NCBI RefSeq assembly: GCF_003063505.1
Contig: NZ_NERW01000001.1
Location: forward strand, 1,229,546-1,293,545
DNA: 64,000 nucleotides
From: Limnohabitans sp. T6-20
GTDB lineage: Bacteria; Pseudomonadota; Gammaproteobacteria; Burkholderiales; Burkholderiaceae_C
Direction: 5' to 3'
Both the position numbers and the translations under genes were made by a program. The notes under the pieces were generated by a model. That model searched no databases, was not told the DNA's origin, and saw only the letters and a list, made by a program, of their open reading frames with translations. Every line of letters starts with the position of its first letter. Within the stretch, counting starts at the first letter, position 1. Positions 43,361-51,271 of this stretch are shown one piece after another.

Positions 43361-44760
43361 ACCATGGGTGGGCGTGGAAGGCGTGGCAAAGCGCGTTCAA
43401 TGGCTGCAGCCACACTCAAAAGGTGGCGATCCGAGCCCAAGGGGCCGTCCAGCTCCAGCCCCACGGGCAAGCCTTCGGCCGTCAAACCGGCCGGGAGGCT
43501 GATGCCGGGCAGTCCCGCATTGCTGCCGGGATCGGTGTTGCGGATCAAGGTTTTGAACGCAGGCACTTGTTGCCCATGTAAATCCACCATGTCGTCATGC
43601 CCCACGGGCGGAGCCGTCATGAGGCAAGTGGGAAACGCCAGGGCATCCAGGCGGTGGTCGGCAAAGTGCCGGGCGTAAGCGATCTGCAGTTTTTGCCGCC
43701 TGACCTGTGCCGCAGCATAGACGGTGGCCGTGACGCGGTCATGGCCGAGTTGGCGAGACAAGAGCTGGCCCACGTCCGGGCTGCCAACACCTGCCAACAG
43801 GGCATCCATGGAGAGCCCTTGCGCACCGACATAAGCGGGCAGGCTTTGCATCATTTCGAACATCACCAAGCTTGAGCCCGTGGCGTCGTTGTGCTGTGTC
43901 AGATCGGGCACATCCAGCTCTACGCATTCAACGCCCTCAGAGGCCAGCGTTTCTAGCACTTGCTCAATGACAGCCAGAACTTGCGGGTCGGCACCTTGAA
44001 AAAAGTCACCTCGCGGAATACCCAGACGCAGACCTTTGAGCGACACACAAGGCACGTCTGGTAGGTCTTGTGCCAGCACGCCATCGAGCCAGACCACGTC
44101 TGCAACGCTACGCGCCATCGGCCCCACGGTGTCTTTGGTGGGTGACAGGTGGAGGATGCCTTGCGATGCGTAACGGCCCGTGCTGGGCCTGAACCCGACG
44201 ATGCCACACAAGGCCGCTGGCAGGCGCACCGAAGCACCGGTGTCTGTGCCCAGAGCGGCGGGCACCATGCGCGAGGCCACGGCCACGGCCGATCCGCCAC
44301 TGCTGCCTCCAGGAATGCGCAAGGGGTTCCAAGGATTGCGACAAGCACCCGTGACCGCATTGTGGTTGGTACCGCCCAAAGCCAGTTCGTGAAGATTAGT
44401 TTTACCCGCGATCAAGCCACCCGACTGAAGCAATTGTTCGACCACAGTGGCATTTCGCCGTGGCCTAGAACCCAGCAATGCCCGCGTGCCACCGCTGGTG
44501 GGCAGATCAGAGGTGTCGATGTTGTCCTTAAGAGCCAAGGGTATACCCGCCAAAAGGCGATTGTCTGGCTGCTCTGTCGAGGCCTGATCGAGGGCTATGG
44601 CTTGCTGGATCAATCGCTCAGGATCGCGACTGATCCAGGCGTTCAGATGGTCCAGTCGGTCGATTTGCTGCAGCAATGCTTGAACGTATTCTTGGTGCCC
44701 AAGTTGCCGGTTGCGAAGAGCTGTGACAGCTTCAATCAGTGTGAGTTCAAAAGGAACCAT
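43351..44760 (-). CDS. Amidase-signature enzyme (amidase 2)
   Basis: A 469-aa amidase without a signal peptide, so cytoplasmic. Triad segments: PLALKDNIDTSDLPTSGG (Lys), PGGSSGGSAVAVASR (cis-Ser) and GTDTGASVRLPAAL (nucleophile Ser). The C-terminus carries ISLPAGLTAEGLPVGLELDG as in amidase 1 and in AtzF/GatA relatives. It is convergent with LuxR-type regulator 2 (10-bp overlap). An 8-bp inverted repeat spans its start codon (44757-44794). It could act on a substrate first trimmed outside by the exported amidase; that is speculation. Confidence 0.87.
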   Translation of the reverse strand: MVPFELTLIEAVTALRNRQLGHQEYVQALLQQIDRLDHLNAWISRDPERLIQQAIALDQASTEQPDNRLLAGIPLALKDNIDTSDLPTSGGTRALLGSRPRRNATVVEQLLQSGGLIAGKTNLHELALGGTNHNAVTGACRNPWNPLRIPGGSSGGSAVAVASRMVPAALGTDTGASVRLPAALCGIVGFRPSTGRYASQGILHLSPTKDTVGPMARSVADVVWLDGVLAQDLPDVPCVSLKGLRLGIPRGDFFQGADPQVLAVIEQVLETLASEGVECVELDVPDLTQHNDATGSSLVMFEMMQSLPAYVGAQGLSMDALLAGVGSPDVGQLLSRQLGHDRVTATVYAAAQVRRQKLQIAYARHFADHRLDALAFPTCLMTAPPVGHDDMVDLHGQQVPAFKTLIRNTDPGSNAGLPGISLPAGLTAEGLPVGLELDGPLGSDRHLLSVAAAIERALPRLPRPPMVYA

Positions 44761-44794
44761 AGAGCGTCAAGATCAAAAATGCTTAACTCTATGG
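44757..44794. promoter_or_regulatory. Inverted repeat over amidase 2 start
   Basis: CCATAGAG (44757-44764) and CTCTATGG (44787-44794) are perfect inverted repeats with a 22-nt AT-rich spacer. The left arm includes the start codon of amidase 2. It may be an operator or a translational hairpin; it does not match the classic lux-box consensus. Confidence 0.35.
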
Positions 44795-44932
44795 GGCTAT
44801 CCTGGTCTTGAACACCCCCATGAATGAGGGCGTTTAAGCGTTTTAAAGATGGCGCAGAACACCACGAACAGTTATCCGGTTTCGATTTGCCATAAGAAAA
44901 TCTCATGTTCGAGAATTTCGGCTTATCGCGCA

Positions 44933-45082
44933 CGACCCTTCGGCCGCAGGGGCGGCCTCCTACAGGGATGGCAGCCAAGGGCTTGACTCACAGCCCAAGT
45001 CTCTCGTGGGCGCTTGCCCTTGCTCGCGAATACCTGCCGATCGTCAAGCGCCATGGCAAGTGCCGTGGAATTTCCTGAACAC
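44933..45082. repeat. Long REP-containing repeat, copy E (right bracket)
   Basis: 150 bp, direct-repeat partner of copy D, with the same inverted X module, Y module (GTGGGCGCTTGCCCTTGCTC) and tail GTGGAATTTCC-TGAACAC. Most differences from D lie in a 22-nt window after GCGAAT. The last 39 bp overlap the 3' end of the nuclease gene on the minus strand and encode its last 12 residues. Confidence 0.88.
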
Positions 45083-45541
45083 GGGCGGCGACATGGCGGT
45101 CTCCGGTGCCGCAAACACACCGATTTTTTGTTTCTGAGCCTGGCGCTGCAAGCCCGCGTAGGGGCCTTTGCCGGTGCGAAACCTGTAGGCCCAGGCCATG
45201 CCCGAGCGCACCATCTCGGCCCCCAAGTCCACGCCATCTGCCGATAAACGCCCAATCTGTCGGCCATAGACATCCTGGCCGTGATCCACCACCTGCACCG
45301 ACTTGCGCAGCGCCAGCCGAATCATCGCGTCGCGCGCTTCAGGTCCGCCGGGCTGGCAGGTCTCGGGGGCGTCAATGCCGTCGATGCGCAATTTGACGGG
45401 CTCATGCTGGCCTTCGCGCACCAAGAGCACCGTGTCGCCGTCCATGACCCAGCTCACCCACCCCGTCCAGACCTCTGAAGCCTGAACCACGCAAGGCAGC
45501 ACCAAGACCAGCGCACAACACCACGCGCGCCAAACCGTCAT
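45044..45541 (-). CDS. Secreted thermonuclease-like (SNase) protein
   Basis: A 165-aa nuclease-fold protein with a Sec signal (about 1-21). Catalytic residues expected of staphylococcal nuclease are visible: Arg52 and Glu60 in KLRIDGIDAPET, and Arg94 in VYGRQIGRL; MDGDT (33-37) fits the calcium site. The last 12 residues (VFRKFHGTCHGA) are encoded by repeat E, so the original C-terminus was probably replaced. The core ends before this point (KIGVFAAPETA), so activity may be kept. Its ATG overlaps the MarR stop (ATGA). Confidence 0.85.
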   Translation of the reverse strand: MTVWRAWCCALVLVLPCVVQASEVWTGWVSWVMDGDTVLLVREGQHEPVKLRIDGIDAPETCQPGGPEARDAMIRLALRKSVQVVDHGQDVYGRQIGRLSADGVDLGAEMVRSGMAWAYRFRTGKGPYAGLQRQAQKQKIGVFAAPETAMSPPVFRKFHGTCHGA

Positions 45542-46062
45542 ACCGACTCCTTGCCGCGCTGACCCTGGCGGCGGTTGGCCTTGGGCAAGTCTGGGCTCAG
45601 TTCGGTCACCAAGGTTTCGGCACGGGCTTGCAAGCGCTCCAACGCTTCGTCAAAGCGGGCGGCTTCGTCGGGCTGCAAAGCCTTCAAAATTTGGCTGTTG
45701 ATGGCCTGGATTTGGGGCATCAACACGTCATAAAGCTGCCGCCCTGCTGGCGTTAGGCTCACCAATGCGCTGCGCCGATCATTGGCGGGGATGGTGCGCA
45801 GCACCAGCTGCTTGTGGCCCAAGGCCGTCAAGGTCCGCGAAGTGCGGGCACGGTCACGGTGCATGCGCTCGGCCAGGGCCGATGGCGGCAAGCTGCCGTT
45901 TTCATAAAGTTGGGCCACCACACCCCACTCGCGCCGGGTGATGCCATAGCCGCCCTCACACAAGCGCACCACCATGGCCCCCGCCACGCTTGACAAACGG
46001 CCCAGCCTGTACAAAAGCAGGTCTTCAATCGAAGCCAGACGTTGGGATGGAGACAAAGGCAT
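45538..46062 (-). CDS. MarR-family transcription regulator
   Basis: A 174-aa winged-helix protein. The DNA-binding region reads GYGITRREWGVVAQLYENGS, then LAERMHRDRARTSRTLTALG and a wing with RTIPANDRRSALVSLTPAGR, all typical of MarR. It is divergent from two Bug receptors and a sulfatase, and a 13-bp palindrome lies 22 bp upstream of its start. It therefore likely represses itself and the 46178-51256 genes until a small aromatic or acid ligand binds. Confidence 0.88.
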   Translation of the reverse strand: MPLSPSQRLASIEDLLLYRLGRLSSVAGAMVVRLCEGGYGITRREWGVVAQLYENGSLPPSALAERMHRDRARTSRTLTALGHKQLVLRTIPANDRRSALVSLTPAGRQLYDVLMPQIQAINSQILKALQPDEAARFDEALERLQARAETLVTELSPDLPKANRRQGQRGKESV

Positions 46063-46083
46063 CAGGGTTTTCCAGGGGGATGG

Positions 46084-46096
46084 TTGATTAGATCAA
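46084..46096. promoter_or_regulatory. Candidate MarR operator
   Basis: TTGATTAGATCAA, two perfect 5-bp arms (TTGAT/ATCAA) around TAG, in the divergent region between the MarR gene and the receptor gene. Size and symmetry suit a MarR dimer. No second copy was seen. Confidence 0.5.
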
Positions 46097-46177
46097 TTGT
46101 CCGTCAAGGCGCTACATTCTGACTGGACTTGCGCTTTCAACAAGGGACCACCAAATCCCGTAACACCGGAGACTTTC

Positions 46178-47152
46178 ATGAATGCCATTCACATCTTCAC
46201 CCGCCGCACTCTGGGCCTGCTGGCGCTTTCTCTGGCAGCGTTCTCGCCCAACCTGCACGCACAAGACAAACTACCGCTCAAGATCGTGGTGGGCTTTCCG
46301 CCTGGCGGGTCTGCCGACATCCTGGCCCGCATGGTGGCCGACGCCCTGCGCGAGGACTTTGGCACCATCGTGGTGGACAACAAGCCCGGCGCAGGTGGCC
46401 GCATTGCCCTGAATGCGGTCAAGGCTGCCAAGCCCGATGGCCAGACCGTGATCGTGCTGCCCAGCGGCCCCATGGTGCTGTTTCCCCACGTCTATAAAAA
46501 GCTCGACTACGACGCGGTGAAAGACTTCACCCCCGTCTCGCAAATCGCCCGCTTCCAGTTTGGCGTGGTGTCCGGCCCGGCCAGCAACGCGAAAACCGTG
46601 GCTGACATGGTGGCCAAGGCCAAGAGCGACCCGGGCAATGCCAGCTATGGCACGCCCGGCGCTGGCACCTTGCCGCACTTCATGGGCGTATTGATGGAGC
46701 AGTCGGCCGGCATCAGCCTCAACCATGTGCCCTTCCAAGGCGGTGCACCGGCCAACAACGCCCTGCTGGGCGGCCACATCGGCTACAAGTTTGACGTGGT
46801 GTCCGAAACCGCCGAAATGCACCGGGCCGGCAAAGTCCGCATCATCGCCGTGACGGGCAACCAGCGCGACCCACAAGTGCCCGAAGTGCCCACCCTCAAG
46901 GAATCGGGCATCAACATGGAAGCCACCGCTTGGTTCGCCATGTATGGCCCGGCAGGTCTGAAAGGCGATGCACTCACCCGACTTGAAAAAGCCATGATGA
47001 AAATCGCACGCGACCCGGCCATGAAAGACAAGATGCTCAAGCTCGGTTACGAGCCGATTGGCTCCACCTCGGCCGAACTGGCTGCGGCCCAAAAGGCCGA
47101 CCTCAACCGCTGGGAAAAGCCCATCAAGGCCACGGGCGTGCAACTGGACTGA
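46178..47152 (+). CDS. Bug-family (TctC) solute-binding protein 2
   Basis: A 324-aa periplasmic receptor. Signal peptide from MNAIHIFTRRTLGLLALSLA to about residue 28 (LHAQD). Family motifs: IVVGFPPGGSADILARMVAD, DNKPGAGGRIALNAVKAA and GTPGAGTLPHFMGV. It is most similar in layout to Bug protein 1 at 41441 (both have PHFxGV and PxAMxDKx segments). ATG at 46178 was preferred to an upstream extension without signal character. First gene of the putative sulfate-ester unit, divergent from the MarR gene. Confidence 0.9.
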   Translation: MNAIHIFTRRTLGLLALSLAAFSPNLHAQDKLPLKIVVGFPPGGSADILARMVADALREDFGTIVVDNKPGAGGRIALNAVKAAKPDGQTVIVLPSGPMVLFPHVYKKLDYDAVKDFTPVSQIARFQFGVVSGPASNAKTVADMVAKAKSDPGNASYGTPGAGTLPHFMGVLMEQSAGISLNHVPFQGGAPANNALLGGHIGYKFDVVSETAEMHRAGKVRIIAVTGNQRDPQVPEVPTLKESGINMEATAWFAMYGPAGLKGDALTRLEKAMMKIARDPAMKDKMLKLGYEPIGSTSAELAAAQKADLNRWEKPIKATGVQLD

Positions 47153-47179
47153 TTCGCCTGCTGTTTTTTTACCACCTGC

Positions 47180-47202
47180 CCCAGTTGCCATTGGCAACTG
47201 GG
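47180..47202. repeat. Intercistronic palindrome between two receptor genes
   Basis: CCCAGTTGCC and GGCAACTGGG form a 10-bp stem with an ATT loop, 21 bp before the start of the second receptor gene. No U tract follows; it may tune expression between the two receptors. Confidence 0.6.
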
Positions 47203-47223
47203 CACCCACTTCCTGCTACTCCC

Positions 47224-48198
47224 ATGAACATCTCGACTCCCATTTGGCGTACCGCACTGTATTTAGGTTTGGCTGCTTGCACCTGGGCCGCGCCCGCATC
47301 GGCCCAAAACTACCCCAGCAAACCCATCAAGTTCGTCTCCAACTTTCCGGCAGGTGGTCCCGCCGATTTTCTGGCCCGCAGCGTGGGGGAATACATCACC
47401 AGCCAGACCAAGCAGCCCGTAGTGGTCGACAACAAGCCGGGTGCAGGCGGCAACATCGGCGCAGACTTTGTGGCCAAAAGCCCGGCCGATGGTTACACCG
47501 TGCTGTTTGGAATCGACACCACCTTCACGGTCAACCCCTACATCTACAAAAACATGGCCTTCAAGCCCACAGACCTGCGGCCCATCATGGTCATGGTCTC
47601 TTCGGGCTTGCTGGTGGGGGCGCACCCCAGCACCGGCTTCAAAACACTCAAAGACCTGATCGCCCAAGGCAAGGGCAAGGGCCTGAACTTCAGCAGCGCG
47701 GGCAGCGGCAGCCCCGGCCATCTGGCTTCTGAAATCTTCATGGACGCTTCGAACATCAAGATCCAGCATGTGCCCTACAAAGGCAACACCCCGGCCGTGA
47801 CGGCCGTGCTGGCGGGCGAGGTGGATGCGGGCGTGCTGGCCACACCGGGCATGTTGCCCCATGTGAAGACCGGCAAAATCACCGCCCTGGCCGTGACCAG
47901 CCGCCAGCGTTCACGCTCGGCCCCCGACATTCCCACCGTGGCCGAAGTGGGTTTGAAAGATTTGGAGCTGGAAGTGCTCTACATCGCCATGGTGCCTGCA
48001 GCCACACCCGAGCCCGTGGTGCAGATGCTGCAAAAAGCCTTCACCGAAGCCTTGAAGCGTCCCGACACACAGACCCAGCTGGCGGGCATGGATTTGTTTT
48101 ACGAAGGTTTGATTGGCGCGAATGCAGTCAAACGCCTGAGCGACCAGTCCCTGCGTTACGGACGCGTGGTCAAGTCCACCGGCATGAAAGTCGATTGA
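47224..48198 (+). CDS. Bug-family (TctC) solute-binding protein 3
   Basis: A 324-aa periplasmic receptor with a signal peptide ending ...APASAQNYPSK (about residue 27). Motifs FVSNFPAGGPADFLARSVGE, DNKPGAGGNIGADFVAKS and HVPYKGNTPAVTAVLAGEV define the family. It differs enough from the preceding receptor to suggest a different ligand. The sulfatase gene follows 20 bp downstream, supporting co-expression. No TctAB genes are present. Confidence 0.9.
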   Translation: MNISTPIWRTALYLGLAACTWAAPASAQNYPSKPIKFVSNFPAGGPADFLARSVGEYITSQTKQPVVVDNKPGAGGNIGADFVAKSPADGYTVLFGIDTTFTVNPYIYKNMAFKPTDLRPIMVMVSSGLLVGAHPSTGFKTLKDLIAQGKGKGLNFSSAGSGSPGHLASEIFMDASNIKIQHVPYKGNTPAVTAVLAGEVDAGVLATPGMLPHVKTGKITALAVTSRQRSRSAPDIPTVAEVGLKDLELEVLYIAMVPAATPEPVVQMLQKAFTEALKRPDTQTQLAGMDLFYEGLIGANAVKRLSDQSLRYGRVVKSTGMKVD

Positions 48199-48218
48199 TT
48201 CTCCGCATAAAAACCCCC

Positions 48219-49547
48219 ATGACTCAACGCCCCAACATCATCTTCATCGTGGCCGACGACCTCGGTTTTGCAGACCTCGGCTGCTACGGCGGTCGCAACG
48301 CGAAGTTCGGCAAGGTCTCGCCCGTGCTCGACCAGCTCGCCGCAGCGGGCCTCAAGTTCACGCAGGGCTATTCCAATTCGCCCGTGTGCTCGCCCACACG
48401 CTTTGCGCTCATGACGGCGCGCTACCAGTACCGCCTGCGCGGCGGTGCCGACGAGCCCATCAACAGCAAGAGCAAAGGCAGCGCCGTGCTGGGCCTGCCG
48501 CCCGAACACCCCACGCTGCCCTCGCTGCTCAAGGCCAGCGGCTACCGCACGGCGCTGATCGGCAAATGGCACTTGGGCTACCCGCCGCATTTCAGCCCCC
48601 TCAAGTCGGGCTACGAAGAATTTTTTGGCCCCATGTCGGGCGGGGTGGACTACTTCACCCACTGCGCCTCCAGCGGCGCACATGACCTGTACAGCGGGGA
48701 AGATGAAACGCCCGAAGACGGCTACCTGACCGACATGCTGTCTAAGCGTGCAGTTGATTACGTCGAACGCATGGCACCCGGTGCTGAACAAGGCACCCCC
48801 TTCTTTTTGAGCCTGCACTACACCGCACCGCACTGGCCCTGGGAAACCCGCGAAGACCATGCGCTGGCCCAAGAGGTCAAAGACAACCTGTTCCACCTGC
48901 ACGGCGGCAACATCCACACCTACCACCGCATGATCCACCACATGGACGAAGGCATTGGCTGGGTGGTGGACGCGCTCAAAAAGACAGGCCAGCTCGACAA
49001 CACCCTGATCGTCTTCACCAGCGACAACGGCGGCGAGCGTTTCAGCGACAACTGGCCCCTGGTTGGCGGCAAGATGGACCTGACCGAAGGCGGCATCCGC
49101 GTGCCGTGGATCGCGCACTGGCCTGCCGTCATCGCGCCCGGCGGCACCTCGGCCCAGCACTGCATGACCATGGACTGGTCGGCCACGATGGTGGAGCTGG
49201 CCGGTGCACAGGCCGATGCCGAGCACCCGTTTGACGGTGTGTCGATGGCCCCCGTGCTGCGCGATGCAGGGCACCAGTTCGAGCGGCCCCTGTACTGGCG
49301 CATGAACCACCGGGGCCAACGCGCCCTGCGCATGGGCGACTACAAATACCTGCGGGTGGACGGCAACGACTACTTGTTCAACATCCCGGCCGACGAGCGC
49401 GAGCGCGCCAACCTGGGCAAACGCGAACCAGCGCGTCTGGAGAGCATGCGCGCCGCATGGGAAGCCTGGGACAGCACCGTGCCCGCCATCCCCGAAGACG
49501 CCACCATCAGCCTGGGCTACTCGGTCAAGGACATGCCGCAGCGCTGA
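48219..49547 (+). CDS. Cytoplasmic sulfatase (cysteine type)
   Basis: A 442-aa alkaline-phosphatase-superfamily sulfatase. The N-terminus MTQRPNIIFIVADDLGFADL contains metal ligands Asp13/Asp14 and has no signal peptide. Cys57 in the motif C57-S-P-T-R61 should be converted to formylglycine by a maturation enzyme not encoded here. TALIGKWHLG (Lys/His) and FTSDNGGE (metal Asp/Asn) are also present. It hydrolyses a sulfate ester of unknown identity, which must first be imported, in keeping with the receptor genes upstream. The SulP transporter that follows could handle the released sulfate. Confidence 0.92.
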   Translation: MTQRPNIIFIVADDLGFADLGCYGGRNAKFGKVSPVLDQLAAAGLKFTQGYSNSPVCSPTRFALMTARYQYRLRGGADEPINSKSKGSAVLGLPPEHPTLPSLLKASGYRTALIGKWHLGYPPHFSPLKSGYEEFFGPMSGGVDYFTHCASSGAHDLYSGEDETPEDGYLTDMLSKRAVDYVERMAPGAEQGTPFFLSLHYTAPHWPWETREDHALAQEVKDNLFHLHGGNIHTYHRMIHHMDEGIGWVVDALKKTGQLDNTLIVFTSDNGGERFSDNWPLVGGKMDLTEGGIRVPWIAHWPAVIAPGGTSAQHCMTMDWSATMVELAGAQADAEHPFDGVSMAPVLRDAGHQFERPLYWRMNHRGQRALRMGDYKYLRVDGNDYLFNIPADERERANLGKREPARLESMRAAWEAWDSTVPAIPEDATISLGYSVKDMPQR

Positions 49548-49570
49548 GTCAAGGGCAGCTAAGATCGGGC

Positions 49571-51256
49571 ATGGCTTATATAGAACGATTCCTCACCTTC
49601 AAGCAATGGCCCCGACTGACCGGACCACTGGCACGCGCCGAAGTGTTGGCGGGACTGACCGTGGCGCTGGTCATGGTGCCGCAAGCCGTGGCCTATGCGG
49701 GCCTGGCAGGCATGCCCCTGGTAACCGGGCTTTACACCTGCCTGATTCCCGCCCTTTTGGCCGTGCTGTTTGGCAGCGCCAGCCGCTTGTCGGTGGGCCC
49801 GGCGGCCTTGACCTGTGTGCTGATTGGTGCCTCGTTGACAGGCATGGCCGAACCCGGCTCGCCCGAGTGGGTCGCGCTGGCAGTGTGGCTGTCGCTGCTG
49901 TCAGGCGCCATCCAGTTGCTCTTGGGCCTGGGCCATTACGGTTGGCTCATCAACTTGGTCAGTGCACCCGTCATGATGGGCTTCACCCAAGCGGCCTCCT
50001 TGCTGATCATGGCCTCGCAGGTGCCCGCCTTGCTGGGCATCAAGGCCTGGAGCTGGGACGTGACCACATGGCCCACCTGGCTGACCGGTTGGCCTGCGCT
50101 GTTTGGCTTGGCCAGTCTGGCCGCCTTGTTGGTGTTGCGCAAATTCAAACCCCGCTGGCCCGGCATCATGCTGGTGATGGGTGCCGCCTCGGCCTTAGGC
50201 TTCGCCACTGGTTACGCAGAACACGGTGCCATCGTGGGCCTGCTGCCTTCGGGTTTGCCCAGTTTTTACTGGCCTCACTGGCCGGGTCTGGATGTGCTCA
50301 ACCAACTGTGGGTGCCCGCCATGGTGATTGCGCTGGTGAGCTTTCTGGAAACCGCATCCAGCGCGCGCATTGAATGCCAGCGCGACGGCAAACGCTGGGA
50401 CGACAGCACCGAGCTTTTCAGCCAAGGGCTGGCCAAGCTGGCCTCTGCGTTTTCGGGCAGCTTCCCGACCAGCACCTCGTTTTCTCGCTCGGCACTCATG
50501 CTGTATTCCGGCGCACGGTCTGGCTGGGCTGTTGTGGCCTCGGTCGGGTTCGTGCTGCTGGCTTTGCTGATCCTCATGCCCGCCTTGCAATTCGTGCCGC
50601 GCTCGGTCATGGCTGCAGCCGTCATCGTGGCCGTGCTCAACCTGTTTCAGCCCCGGCAGTTCCTGAAGCTCTGGCGCATTGACCGCATCGAAACCCTGAC
50701 CGCAGGCGTGACCTTTGCGATCACCTTGGCCACCGCACCGCGCATTTATTGGGGCGTGATGACCGGTGTGTTGGTGGGCCTGAGCCACTTTTTGCACACC
50801 CGCTTGCACCCTCGCATCATCGAAGTGGGCCTGCACGCTGACGGCAGCCTGCGCGACCGGCATTTGTGGAAACTGCCTCCCCTGGCGCAACACCTCTATG
50901 CGCTGCGCATGGACGCCGAACTGGACTTTGCTGCCGCAAGCGACTTTGAGCGCGCCATCGCCGATCACCTGGCGCGCCACCCCAACACGAAGCATGTTTG
51001 CCTGTTTGCACACCCAATCAACCGCATTGATGCCACGGGCGTGGAAACCTTTGGGCAGCTGCACCGCCAGCTCTCCAGCCGAGGCATCACCCTGCACATC
51101 AGCGGCATCAAGCTCCCGGTAGAACATGCCTTGCACCGCGCAGGCGAACTGCACGAAGGGCCATTCCTCAAGATGTACCGCACCGATGGCGAAGCCCTGC
51201 AAGCGCTCACCGCACTGGACCCGCTGCCAGCAGACATGGGCGCTGCCGCCATCTGA
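49571..51256 (+). CDS. SulP-family transporter with STAS domain (second)
   Basis: A 561-aa membrane transporter. VALVMVPQAVAYAGLAGMPL (about 32-51) followed by VTGLYTCLIPAL is the SulP signature, more sulfate-transporter-like than the paralogue at 30246. The C-terminal STAS domain is about 430-550 (FAHPINRIDATGVETFGQL). ATG at 49571 is 23 bp after the sulfatase stop. Direction of transport is uncertain: export of sulfate released by the sulfatase, or plain sulfate uptake. Confidence 0.9.
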   Translation: MAYIERFLTFKQWPRLTGPLARAEVLAGLTVALVMVPQAVAYAGLAGMPLVTGLYTCLIPALLAVLFGSASRLSVGPAALTCVLIGASLTGMAEPGSPEWVALAVWLSLLSGAIQLLLGLGHYGWLINLVSAPVMMGFTQAASLLIMASQVPALLGIKAWSWDVTTWPTWLTGWPALFGLASLAALLVLRKFKPRWPGIMLVMGAASALGFATGYAEHGAIVGLLPSGLPSFYWPHWPGLDVLNQLWVPAMVIALVSFLETASSARIECQRDGKRWDDSTELFSQGLAKLASAFSGSFPTSTSFSRSALMLYSGARSGWAVVASVGFVLLALLILMPALQFVPRSVMAAAVIVAVLNLFQPRQFLKLWRIDRIETLTAGVTFAITLATAPRIYWGVMTGVLVGLSHFLHTRLHPRIIEVGLHADGSLRDRHLWKLPPLAQHLYALRMDAELDFAAASDFERAIADHLARHPNTKHVCLFAHPINRIDATGVETFGQLHRQLSSRGITLHISGIKLPVEHALHRAGELHEGPFLKMYRTDGEALQALTALDPLPADMGAAAI

Positions 51257-51271
51257 GGCGCACGGACCGGT

